Of a DNA stretch of 5,639 bases, positions 1 to 5,639 are shown piece after piece. The notes beneath the pieces were generated by a model. That model saw nothing but the letters and a program-made list of their open reading frames with translations. It did not search any database and was not told where the DNA came from. The first letter of the stretch is position 1. Every line of letters begins with the position of its first letter. The stretch is from an uncultured Flavobacteriaceae bacterium (GTDB taxonomy: Bacteria > Bacteroidota > Bacteroidia > Flavobacteriales > Flavobacteriaceae): assembly GCA_938041595.1 (NCBI GenBank), contig CALITN010000198.1, positions 1 to 5,639 on the forward strand, given 5' to 3'. Both the position numbers and the translations under genes were made by a program.

Positions 1-530
1 GAACACAAGCGGCACTGCTCAAGGAGAATTATAATTTACGCCACATTTCCACTGGAGATTTGTTTCGGTACAACATCAAAAACCAAACAGCATTAGGCAA
101 ACTAGCACAATCCTACATTGATGCGGGTGACTTGGTACCCGATAAAGTAACCATAGATATGTTAGAAGCAGAGGTGGAAAAAAATCCCCAAGCAAAAGGA
201 TTTATTTTTGATGGTTTTCCTCGAACAAAAGCCCAAGCCGAAGCTCTAGACGCTTTTTTGGCCGGGCGCAATTTGGTCGTTTCTGCAACCATTGCCTTGG
301 AAGCATCGGATGATATTTTGGTTGAAAGACTTCTGAAAAGAGGAGAAACCAGTGGCCGTTCGGATGATCAAGATGAGCAGAAAATCAGAAATCGCTTTGA
401 CGAGTACAATCAAAAAACAGCACCTTTGAAACGGTACTATGAAGACCAAAACAAATTCCATGCAGTGGATGGAATTGGCTCATTAGAAGAAATCAGTACA
501 CGTCTTACAACACTGATTGACAGTATTTAA
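1..530 (+). CDS. adk: Adenylate kinase, 3' part (5' end outside window)
   Basis: Cytoplasmic enzyme that interconverts ATP + AMP and 2 ADP. The reading frame is open from the left edge (first full codon at 3) and stops with TAA at 528-530, giving 175 visible residues. The visible part begins TQAALLK, the tail of the P-loop GKGTQ motif, so only about 15 residues are missing from a usual stand-alone enzyme of about 190 aa. Seen next are HISTGDLFR (AMP-binding region, visible residues 14-22), GDLVPDKVT, the signature DGFPRT (70-75), and a short LID with RGETSGRSDD (from 113) followed by RNRFDEY (129-135). The LID is the short type without a zinc-binding cysteine insert. The TTG at 60 is inside the conserved STGDLFR motif and is not a start. 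Some Bacteroidota fuse a hypoxanthine phosphoribosyltransferase to the N-terminus; the cut edge means this cannot be excluded. It is followed by obg after 6 bases, so the two are probably cotranscribed. Confidence 0.96.
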   Translation, partial: TQAALLKENYNLRHISTGDLFRYNIKNQTALGKLAQSYIDAGDLVPDKVTIDMLEAEVEKNPQAKGFIFDGFPRTKAQAEALDAFLAGRNLVVSATIALEASDDILVERLLKRGETSGRSDDQDEQKIRNRFDEYNQKTAPLKRYYEDQNKFHAVDGIGSLEEISTRLTTLIDSI

Positions 531-536
531 TAGGAT

Positions 537-1544
537 ATGACAGAAGGCAACTTTGTTGATTACGTAAAACTCCATGTGGCTTCTGGTAACGGAGGAAGTG
601 GCTCTACACATTTGCGCCGGGAAAAGTTTGTAGCCAAAGGTGGGCCTGATGGCGGTGATGGCGGTCGAGGGGGGCACATTATTATTCGTGCCAATCCCAA
701 TCTGTGGACGCTTTATCCCTTTAAATTCAAAAGGCATTTTGGAGCCGGACACGGTGAGGCTGGTGGAAAAAGTAGAAGTTCTGGAGCCCAAGGCGAAGAT
801 GTATATATTGAGGTTCCGTTGGGAACCGTAGTGAAGAAAGCCGAAACGCAAGAAGTTCTTTTTGAAATTACCGAAACAGAACAAGAAGAGATACTGCTCA
901 AAGGTGGCCTGGGTGGTCGTGGCAACTGGCACTTTAAATCTGCCACCCGACAAACTCCGCGCTATGCACAACCGGGGCTGGAAGGTTCGGAGATGCAACT
1001 TACTTTAGAACTAAAAGTACTGGCTGATGTGGGTCTGGTCGGTTTTCCCAATGCTGGGAAGTCAACCTTATTGGCCAGTTTGACAGCAGCCAAACCCAAA
1101 ATAGCTGATTATGAATTTACAACCCTAAAACCCAACTTGGGAATCGTACCCTATCGTGATTTTCAATCTTTTGTTATGGCGGATATCCCCGGGATTATTG
1201 AAGGAGCCTCCGAAGGAAAGGGTCTGGGGCATTATTTTTTACGGCATATTGAGCGCAATTCCATTTTACTCTATATGATCCCAGCGGATACTTCGGATGT
1301 CAAAAAAGCCTTTACAACCCTTCGAGCAGAGCTGATTGCCTACAATCCCGAATTGGTAGATAAAGATTATGTGGTGGCACTGACCAAGTGTGATTTGCTA
1401 GACGATGAACTTCGTGCGGAGTACCAAAAGGAAATGCAGCAGCAGTTTGGAGACACGCCTCACTTTATGATTTCCTCCGTGGCACAACAAGGATTGCAAG
1501 AATTGAAAGACGGTTTGTGGAAACTATTAAACCAAGCCTTCTAA
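537..1544 (+). CDS. obg: GTPase Obg (CgtA), short form without OCT domain
   Basis: Ribosome-associated P-loop GTPase, known in the family for large-subunit (50S) assembly and stress/growth control. It is 335 aa. Residues 1-159 form the Gly-rich Obg fold, with the runs GGPDGGDGGRGG (35-46) and GGLGGRGN (123-130). The G domain follows: G1 GFPNAGKS (169-176), G2 around YEFTTLKPNLG (192-202), G3 DIPGIIEGA (216-224), G4 TKCD (283-286, where the classical motif is NKxD), and G5-like ISSVAQQGL (312-320). The protein ends soon after G5, so the C-terminal OCT domain found in many Firmicutes homologues is absent; I recall this as usual in Bacteroidota. The ATG at 537 matches the family start MTEGNFVDYVKL. 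It lies 6 bases after the adk stop with a weak AGGA-like stretch (TAGGAT) directly upstream, and its stop codon shares one base with the mpl start. It is most likely the middle gene of an adk-obg-mpl transcript. Confidence 0.97.
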   Translation: MTEGNFVDYVKLHVASGNGGSGSTHLRREKFVAKGGPDGGDGGRGGHIIIRANPNLWTLYPFKFKRHFGAGHGEAGGKSRSSGAQGEDVYIEVPLGTVVKKAETQEVLFEITETEQEEILLKGGLGGRGNWHFKSATRQTPRYAQPGLEGSEMQLTLELKVLADVGLVGFPNAGKSTLLASLTAAKPKIADYEFTTLKPNLGIVPYRDFQSFVMADIPGIIEGASEGKGLGHYFLRHIERNSILLYMIPADTSDVKKAFTTLRAELIAYNPELVDKDYVVALTKCDLLDDELRAEYQKEMQQQFGDTPHFMISSVAQQGLQELKDGLWKLLNQAF

Positions 1545-2911
1545 TGAAAGAAAAAGTGCATTTTATTGCTATTGGTGGGAGTGCTATGCACAGTTTGGCT
1601 ATTGCATTAAGCCGAAAAGGGAAAACTGTAAGCGGTAGCGATGATGCTATTTTTGACCCCTCCTTGAGCAAACTGCAAGCAGCGGGTTTGCTCCCTGAAC
1701 AAATGGGATGGTTTCCCGAAAAAATCACCACCGATCTTACGGCTATCATCTTGGGAATGCATGCCAAAAAAGACAATCCCGAATTGTTGCGCGCGCAAGA
1801 ATTGGGACTTAAGATTTACTCCTATCCAGAGTATCTCTACCATATCAATCAAGAAAAAACCCGGATTGTTATTGCTGGAAGCCACGGAAAAACAACCATC
1901 ACAGCGATGATTCTTCATGTGCTTCACTACCATCAGGTACCAATCGATTATATGATTGGAGCGGCATTGGAGGGCTATGAAAATGCAGTGCATTTGACCG
2001 AAGACAATGATTTTGTTTTATTGGAAGGGGACGAGTATCTCTCTTCACCCATCGATTCCCGTTCAAAATTCCTTTGGTACAAACCCCATTTGGCAGTGAT
2101 CAGCGGAATTGCCAGAGACCATGTTAATGTGTTTCCCACCGATGCGAGTTATCTGGAACAGTTTGAAAAATTTATTGCCAGCATTCAGCCAGGGGGTGTG
2201 TTGATCTACAACAGTGAAGACCAGGCAGTCAGCCGATTGGCATTGGCCAGTCAAAATACTATAAAAAAGACCTCTTATACTACAGCACAAAATAGAATCC
2301 AAGCAGGAGTGACTTATTTGCAAACCGATGAAGGGGGCGTTCCCCTTTCTGTTTTTGGGGATCACAATATGTCCAACCTATCCGCCGCTCGATGGATTTG
2401 CCAATTAGTAGGAGTCAGCGAGGAAGAATTTATGGAAGCAATCCCTACTTTTAAAGGGGCATCCAAACGATTGGAACGTCTTGCCAAAGGGAAAAGTAGC
2501 TGGCTGTTTAAGGATTTTGCCCATGCACCTAGCAAGGTACAAGCAACAACGGCAGCGGTCAAAAAACAGTTTGAAGGCAAAAAAGTACTCGCTTGTTTGG
2601 AATTGCACACCTATAGCAGTTTGAATCCTGAGTTTATTCCAGCCTATCAAAACACTATGGATGCAGCCGATGAAGCCTTTATCTTTTACGATCCTGAGGC
2701 CCTAAAAATCAAAAACCGCCCTGACTTGGCTGTTGAAACCATTGAAGCGGCCTTCCATCATTCCAACTTAAAAGTCTTTACCCAGCCCGAAACGCTGCAC
2801 GAGCAACTTCAGTCTATGGATTACCGAGATACGGTGCTGTTGATGATGAGCTCCGGAAACTACGGAGCTATGGATTGGGAGACGTTGATTCGTCAGTTGA
2901 CCTTGTTTTAG
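1544..2911 (+). CDS. mpl: Mpl-type Mur ligase: UDP-N-acetylmuramate:murein tripeptide ligase
   Basis: ATP-dependent cytoplasmic ligase that in characterised relatives joins recycled L-Ala-D-Glu-mesoDAP tripeptide to UDP-MurNAc, a cell-wall recycling step; related to MurC. It is 455 aa. Seen: N-terminal Rossmann UDP-binding motif FIAIGGSAMHSLA (7-19), ATP P-loop AGSHGKTT (111-118), EGDEY (161-165), SGIARDHVNVFPT (187-199) and FGDHNMSNLSAA (271-282) in the central domain, then KDFAHAPSKV (323-332), ELHTYSSLN (353-361) and MSSGNYGAMD (435-444) in the C-terminal domain. The phrases GSDDAIFDP and LGMHAKKDNPEL separate it from true MurC and match the Mpl-like family as I recall it. The start is taken as ATG 1544, overlapping the obg stop (TAATG) by one base. 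An upstream in-frame ATG at 1517 would add nine residues inside obg and is not supported by the family start. No clear ribosome site is seen, so coupling to obg is likely. The last 44 bases overlap the convergent paiB-like gene. Exact peptide substrate is inferred from the family. Confidence 0.93.
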   Translation: MKEKVHFIAIGGSAMHSLAIALSRKGKTVSGSDDAIFDPSLSKLQAAGLLPEQMGWFPEKITTDLTAIILGMHAKKDNPELLRAQELGLKIYSYPEYLYHINQEKTRIVIAGSHGKTTITAMILHVLHYHQVPIDYMIGAALEGYENAVHLTEDNDFVLLEGDEYLSSPIDSRSKFLWYKPHLAVISGIARDHVNVFPTDASYLEQFEKFIASIQPGGVLIYNSEDQAVSRLALASQNTIKKTSYTTAQNRIQAGVTYLQTDEGGVPLSVFGDHNMSNLSAARWICQLVGVSEEEFMEAIPTFKGASKRLERLAKGKSSWLFKDFAHAPSKVQATTAAVKKQFEGKKVLACLELHTYSSLNPEFIPAYQNTMDAADEAFIFYDPEALKIKNRPDLAVETIEAAFHHSNLKVFTQPETLHEQLQSMDYRDTVLLMMSSGNYGAMDWETLIRQLTLF

Positions 2912-3521
2912 TTTGGTGCTGTGCGTAGAGGTTTTGGATGATATCTAGCATGCTGGGATATTTATTTTCCAAGGCTTTTTGGGCTTCTGATTGATCCTTT
3001 TTGCTTTTGTCTTGTGAGATTTTGTGTTTTCCCTCCCAAGTGGTGATCTCAATTTCAAAACCGATGATATACGGTAAAGCCGCTTCCATTCGTGGGTTGT
3101 CAGCCGCAAGCCGATAGCCGGGTTCGCTTCCTTCCAGCACCTCTGTCATTGCGATAAGGCTCTCTTTTACCTTTTTGGGATTGTCAATCAAACAGGGAAT
3201 CCCTGTGAAATGTGCTTTAAAATAATTCCATGTGGGCAGCTGGGTGGAGTGGTATACAGAGGGTGAAATATAGGTTTCTGGACCGTGAAAAATCAGTGTA
3301 ACGGGCGGTTGCTCTTGAAAGGTTTTCCATTGGGGGTTGAAACGATCCAAATGCCCCACAAAGACACCAAGCCCTTTATTTTGCTGATAGACCAGGGGAA
3401 TATGCGAACTGTAAATTCTGCCTTCCAAAGAAGAAATAACGGTAGCCAAAGGAAAGGCCTTGGCTAGATAGATGCAATTCTTAAAATTGGCTTCTTGGTG
3501 ATGTGGTGGCGGATATTTCAT
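2868..3521 (-). CDS. PaiB-like FMN-binding split-barrel protein
   Basis: A 217-aa protein of the PaiB family (named after a Bacillus subtilis negative regulator of protease and sporulation genes; structures of relatives show a flavin-reductase-like split barrel). Seen family motifs: SSHIPL (38-43), GHLDRFNPQWK (56-66), FHGPETYISPSVY (78-90), LPTWNYFKAH (95-104), IIGFEIEIT (152-160) and GKHKISQDKSKKDQ (164-177, corresponding to the usual GKxKLSQN). Length is close to the about 205 aa typical of the family, plus a short polar tail. The start ATG (complement of 3519-3521) is followed by MKYPPPHHQ, in keeping with the short N-terminus of the family; no Shine-Dalgarno is seen. The stop is at 2868-2870, so the last 14 residues (204-217, rich in Ser, Thr and Pro) are encoded opposite the end of mpl. 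It is divergent from radC. Whether it binds DNA or acts as an oxidoreductase cannot be read from the sequence; no helix-turn-helix is evident. Family assignment is firm, function uncertain. Confidence 0.9.
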   Translation of the reverse strand: MKYPPPHHQEANFKNCIYLAKAFPLATVISSLEGRIYSSHIPLVYQQNKGLGVFVGHLDRFNPQWKTFQEQPPVTLIFHGPETYISPSVYHSTQLPTWNYFKAHFTGIPCLIDNPKKVKESLIAMTEVLEGSEPGYRLAADNPRMEAALPYIIGFEIEITTWEGKHKISQDKSKKDQSEAQKALENKYPSMLDIIQNLYAQHQTKTRSTDESTSPNP

Positions 3522-3530
3522 AACGCAGTG

Positions 3531-3544
3531 CTGTAAAAATACAG
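3531..3544. repeat. Perfect 5-bp inverted repeat with 4-base spacer in the paiB-like/radC divergent region
   Basis: The sequence CTGTA-AAAA-TACAG is a perfect palindrome around a four-base A spacer, placed 10-23 bases upstream of the paiB-like start codon and 27-40 bases upstream of radC. That is a suitable place for a shared operator controlling both genes. Its flanks (TG before, TA after) make it look like a shortened LexA box (CTG-N8-CAG rather than the enterobacterial CTG-N10-CAG). A 5-bp arm can occur by chance in AT-rich DNA, so an operator role is inference. Confidence 0.35.
3534..3541 (-). promoter_or_regulatory. Possible -7 box for the paiB-like gene
   Basis: Read on the minus strand this is TATTTTTA, seven of eight positions of TAnnTTTG, lying inside the inverted repeat and 12 bases upstream of the ATG. 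The leader would be only a few bases long and no well-spaced -33 box is present, so the evidence is weak. If real, a protein bound at the repeat would block this promoter. Confidence 0.2.
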
Positions 3545-3552
3545 TAACTTAG
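3545..3552 (+). promoter_or_regulatory. Possible Bacteroidota-type -7 box for radC
   Basis: TAACTTAG matches seven of eight positions of the Bacteroidota -7 consensus TAnnTTTG (counting the two free positions) and ends 18 bases before the radC ATG, which would give a short leader of roughly 10-12 bases. No convincing -33 TTG box is found 17-23 bases upstream, so the call is weak. It directly follows the inverted repeat. Confidence 0.25.
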
Positions 3553-3570
3553 AGAGTAAACCTACTTATT

Positions 3571-4272
3571 ATGAATCTTAACAAAGAATACAAACTAACG
3601 ATCAAAGATTGGGACTTGCCCGACCGTCCGAGAGAAAAACTTTTACAAAAAGGTGTACCGGCCTTAAGCAATGCGGAGCTTTTGGCGATTATTATCGGGA
3701 GTGGACGGCCGGGGCTTAGTGCGGTGGATTTGATGAAAAATTTACTCAGTACCGCCGAACACCGCTTACAGCAATTGAACCAGAAAAGTATTGCAGAACT
3801 CACGAAGTTTAATGGGGTCGGTACTGCCAAGGCTGTTAAGATCAAGGCTGCTTTGGGTCTTGCGTCTCGTTTTTCCACTGAGGGTGTTTTGGATCGACCG
3901 GTCATCCAATCCAGTGCCATGGCATTTCAGTTTTTTAGAGACGATCTGGCCGCCTTGGATCACGAGCAATTTTGGGTACTGTATCTCAATCGAGCCCATC
4001 GTTCGGTGGGGAAACTGCAACTCAGCAAAGGTGGTATTGCGGAAACGGTTGTGGACTTACGACTTTTGTTTAAACGCGCCTTGGAATTAAATGCAACAGC
4101 CATTATCATGGCGCATAACCATCCTTCGGGAAACCTCACACCCAGTGCCAGTGACCACAATTTGACTCAGCGCGTTCGCAAAGCCGCTGGATTTTTTGAT
4201 ATAAAGTTGCTCGATCATCTGATTCTTTCAGGAAAAAAATACTTTAGCTTTGCAGATAAACAGTTGCTTTGA
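3571..4272 (+). CDS. radC: RadC family protein (helix-hairpin-helix + JAMM/MPN domain)
   Basis: A 233-aa protein of the RadC (UPF0758) family, at about the normal full length. The N-terminal part has DLPDRPREKLLQKGVPALSNAELLAIIIGSG (15-45), typical of the family, and a helix-hairpin-helix element LTKFNGVGTAKAVKIKAAL (77-95) suggesting nucleic-acid contact. The C-terminal JAMM metalloprotease-like domain shows HNHPSGNLTPSASD (182-195), giving the metal ligands H182, H184 and D195 and the conserved S192. The motif is intact. Despite the name, a role in DNA repair is not established; the family has been linked with natural transformation in some bacteria and occurs on mobile elements, but this copy sits in a housekeeping context. 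The start ATG 3571 fits the family start, after a 49-base intergenic region with no clear Shine-Dalgarno. It is the first gene of a probable three-gene run with the DUF7033 and HAD genes, overlapping the former by four bases. Confidence 0.95.
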   Translation: MNLNKEYKLTIKDWDLPDRPREKLLQKGVPALSNAELLAIIIGSGRPGLSAVDLMKNLLSTAEHRLQQLNQKSIAELTKFNGVGTAKAVKIKAALGLASRFSTEGVLDRPVIQSSAMAFQFFRDDLAALDHEQFWVLYLNRAHRSVGKLQLSKGGIAETVVDLRLLFKRALELNATAIIMAHNHPSGNLTPSASDHNLTQRVRKAAGFFDIKLLDHLILSGKKYFSFADKQLL

Positions 4273-5576
4273 GTTTACTCGTTTATACACCAAAAATCAC
4301 CACCCGATTCCAATATGTGTTTCGGCAACTGTTTGTTCGGATTTTGGAAATTCCTATTTCCTTCACTTCTTCTTTAGATGCGTTTGTTGCATTTTCAGGG
4401 CCTAAATTCAGCTATGCTCCACATCCATTGGGACAGGAGTTTCATGTGTATGCATCTGGTTTTTTGACCGAACAAGGGATCTCCTATCAAGAATTAAAGA
4501 AAGGGGAGTGGCGGGGTCTTCAAGTTTTGTTTGCGCATAACAATAGCTCGCGAATTCCCTTCGATATTTTTGCTGCTAGTTTTTATTGCTTATCGCGCTA
4601 TGAGGAATACCTCCCCCATCTTAAGGATGAAGACAACCGCTATCCTGCTGTTGCCTCCTGGCTCACCACTGCTGATTGCTTAGAAATCCCTCTTGTCGAT
4701 GCTTGGGCTGCTGCTTTTTTAAAAGAACTGCAGCGAGAATTCCCTGATTTAACATTATCTGAAAAAGAAATCGATAGCCCAATACGACCGTTTTTTACCA
4801 TCACCAGTCCGTTTAAATACCTCTATAAACCCAGCTTGACTAAATTAGGGCAGTGGCTACAATCGGTTTGGCAATTAAACCTTTGGGATGCCTTGGAGCA
4901 ATGTTTGGTAGAGCTTCGCCTTTTACGGGATCCTTTTGATACCTATGACCAAATGATTCCTGTTTTGTCAAAAGGGAAAGTGAAACCTGCTTTTTATTTT
5001 TTGTTTGCTCAAAAACCCTATGAGGGCATTGCCACAGCAATCTACAACACAAAATTACAGGCGCTTATCAAAGGTGTTTCTGATGATTTCCCTGTTTCAG
5101 TACTCCTTTCTCATCATGCGCAACAAGGGGCTGAAGAACTTGCTTATGAGCTCAACAATGTAAAGCAACTCATTCATCGCCCCATTCTTCGGGCTCGTTT
5201 TCACCGTGGTATTGGAACCTTAGCTGAGGGCTATGCCAAACTTTTGGAGCAAGAAGTGCATCACGACCTGAGTATGGGATACGAAGAGGAGATCGGTTAC
5301 CGTGCTTCAACAGCGGTTCCTTTTTATTATTATGATTTGGAGAATGAATATCAGACCCCTCTACTGCTTCACCCGATTGTAGCCACGGAAAAAGGGCTGC
5401 GTATGTTGACCAGTAAAGGTGCTTTTGATAAACTCGAAAAACTATTGGAAGCCCATCCGACCCCTACGGGCAAGCAACGAGTCGCTTTTTCCAATACCAT
5501 CTGGCAAGATGAAGAAAGCAATCAGTCTTGGCGGCAACGATTTTTGAACTATCTTGAGCGTCATGCTCGACCTTAG
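4269..5576 (+). CDS. DUF7033 / CE4-like (polysaccharide-deacetylase-like) protein, TTG start
   Basis: A 435-aa protein that I recognise as the flavobacterial 'polysaccharide deacetylase family' protein with an N-terminal DUF7033-type region. Seen: the N-terminal MSLLVYTPKITTRFQYVF (1-18), FSGPKFSYAPHPLG (42-55), PFDIFAASFYCLSRYEEYLPH (97-117, mostly conserved in relatives), RDPFDTYDQM (220-229), and SMGYEEEIGYRASTAVPFYYYDLENE (335-360), the best conserved block of the C-terminal CE4-like half. No signal peptide or membrane segment is apparent, so it is probably cytoplasmic. The place where carbohydrate esterases normally carry the Asp-rich first motif reads PFFTITSPFKY (174-184) and has no Asp, so catalytic activity is doubtful. 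The start must be TTG 4269, overlapping the radC stop as TTGA: the next in-frame ATG is only at residue 229, and the TTG gives the start expected for the family. Translational coupling to radC is likely. The substrate is unknown. Confidence 0.8.
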   Translation: MSLLVYTPKITTRFQYVFRQLFVRILEIPISFTSSLDAFVAFSGPKFSYAPHPLGQEFHVYASGFLTEQGISYQELKKGEWRGLQVLFAHNNSSRIPFDIFAASFYCLSRYEEYLPHLKDEDNRYPAVASWLTTADCLEIPLVDAWAAAFLKELQREFPDLTLSEKEIDSPIRPFFTITSPFKYLYKPSLTKLGQWLQSVWQLNLWDALEQCLVELRLLRDPFDTYDQMIPVLSKGKVKPAFYFLFAQKPYEGIATAIYNTKLQALIKGVSDDFPVSVLLSHHAQQGAEELAYELNNVKQLIHRPILRARFHRGIGTLAEGYAKLLEQEVHHDLSMGYEEEIGYRASTAVPFYYYDLENEYQTPLLLHPIVATEKGLRMLTSKGAFDKLEKLLEAHPTPTGKQRVAFSNTIWQDEESNQSWRQRFLNYLERHARP

Positions 5577-5639
5577 TAGCGTAACGACACTATTTTTTGA
5601 TTTGGACCATACCCTCTGGGATTTTGAGACCAATTCTAC
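5563..5639 (+). CDS. YjjG-like HAD hydrolase, 5' part (cut by right edge)
   Basis: Only the first 25 codons are present. They start at ATG 5563 in the +1 frame relative to the preceding gene and overlap its end by 14 bases. The translation contains TLFFDLDHTLWDFETNS (9-25), the HAD-superfamily motif I DxDxT with the nucleophile D13, acid D15 and T17. The sequence FFDLDHTLWDF followed by N-S is characteristic of YjjG-type pyrimidine 5'-nucleotidases, which in characterised relatives dephosphorylate non-canonical pyrimidine nucleotides and so protect the dNTP pool. No other in-frame ATG, GTG or TTG lies between 5563 and the motif, which supports this start. The overlap suggests translation coupled to the DUF7033 gene. 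Subfamily assignment rests on a short stretch; a HAD phosphatase is almost certain, the YjjG branch is likely. Confidence 0.85.
   Translation, partial: MLDLSSVTTLFFDLDHTLWDFETNS

Noticed and set aside
483..998. 171-codon minus-strand open frame opposite adk/obg
   Set aside because: It lies antisense to the strongly conserved Obg fold, its translation resembles no family I know, and the openness is explained by codon use of obg.
1517..1543. Nine-codon N-terminal extension of mpl from the ATG at 1517
   Set aside because: It lies inside obg; the family N-terminus (MKEKVHFIAIGG-like) starts at 1544, which also forms the TAATG coupling overlap.
1607..1993. 128-codon minus-strand open frame opposite mpl
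   Set aside because: Antisense shadow of the conserved Mur ligase core; no start signal and no recognisable domain.
2912..2950. Search for a hairpin terminator at the mpl end
   Set aside because: No GC-rich stem followed by a T-run is seen; the region is coding for the paiB-like gene on the other strand.
3285..3467. 60-codon plus-strand open frame opposite the paiB-like gene
   Set aside because: Antisense to conserved PaiB motifs (FHGPETYISPS, NPQWK); a shadow.
3549..3920. 123-codon minus-strand open frame opposite radC
   Set aside because: It would collide with the paiB-like/radC intergenic region, and its translation is not family-like; radC is clearly the real gene.
3791..4090. 99-codon plus-strand open frame inside radC in another frame
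   Set aside because: Fully nested within the conserved RadC coding sequence, with no independent evidence.
5442..5633. 63-codon minus-strand open frame across the DUF7033/HAD junction
   Set aside because: It covers the end of the DUF7033 gene and the DxDxT motif of the HAD gene, both convincing on the plus strand.
1..5639. CRISPR array, tRNA, insertion sequence or defence-type cassette
   Set aside because: No spaced direct repeats, cloverleaf-like sequence, transposase or terminal repeats are visible; nearly all bases are in recognised housekeeping-type genes.

Overview
The window looks like an ordinary chromosomal segment of a member of the Bacteroidota, most likely a Flavobacteriia-type organism. 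The grounds are: (i) the order adk-obg-mpl; (ii) an Obg protein without the OCT tail; (iii) an Mpl-type Mur ligase with the sequence style I associate with this phylum; (iv) a radC followed by a DUF7033/CE4-like protein and then a YjjG-type HAD hydrolase, a run I recall from flavobacterial genomes; and (v) starts with little or no Shine-Dalgarno sequence. These are recognitions from memory of the families; no search was run.

Layout. Positions 1-2911 hold a tight plus-strand run: the 3' part of adenylate kinase (adk, cut by the left edge), obg 6 bases later, and mpl, whose ATG overlaps the obg stop codon by one base. A minus-strand gene for a PaiB-like FMN-binding protein (2868-3521) converges on mpl and overlaps its last 44 bases. 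A 49-base divergent intergenic region (3522-3570) follows. It carries a perfect 5-bp inverted repeat and weak promoter-like boxes. The second plus-strand run is radC (3571-4272), a DUF7033/CE4-like protein starting at TTG with a 4-base overlap (4269-5576), and the first 25 codons of a YjjG-like HAD phosphatase (from 5563, 14-base overlap, cut by the right edge).

How the genes fit together. Adk balances adenine nucleotides. Obg is a ribosome-associated GTPase. Mpl recycles murein tripeptide onto UDP-MurNAc. This is a housekeeping nucleotide/ribosome/envelope cluster. RadC is a JAMM-type protein of uncertain role. The DUF7033 protein resembles a carbohydrate esterase but appears to lack the first metal-binding motif. 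YjjG-type enzymes dephosphorylate non-canonical pyrimidine nucleotides.

Coding density is near complete: the only gene-free stretch is the 49-base region. I see no tRNA, rRNA, CRISPR array, insertion sequence, prophage part or convincing terminator. I found no strong candidate for a new multi-gene system. The observations most worth a second look are the PaiB tail encoded antisense to mpl, the inverted repeat between paiB-like and radC, the degenerate esterase-like protein, and the altered G4 motif of Obg.
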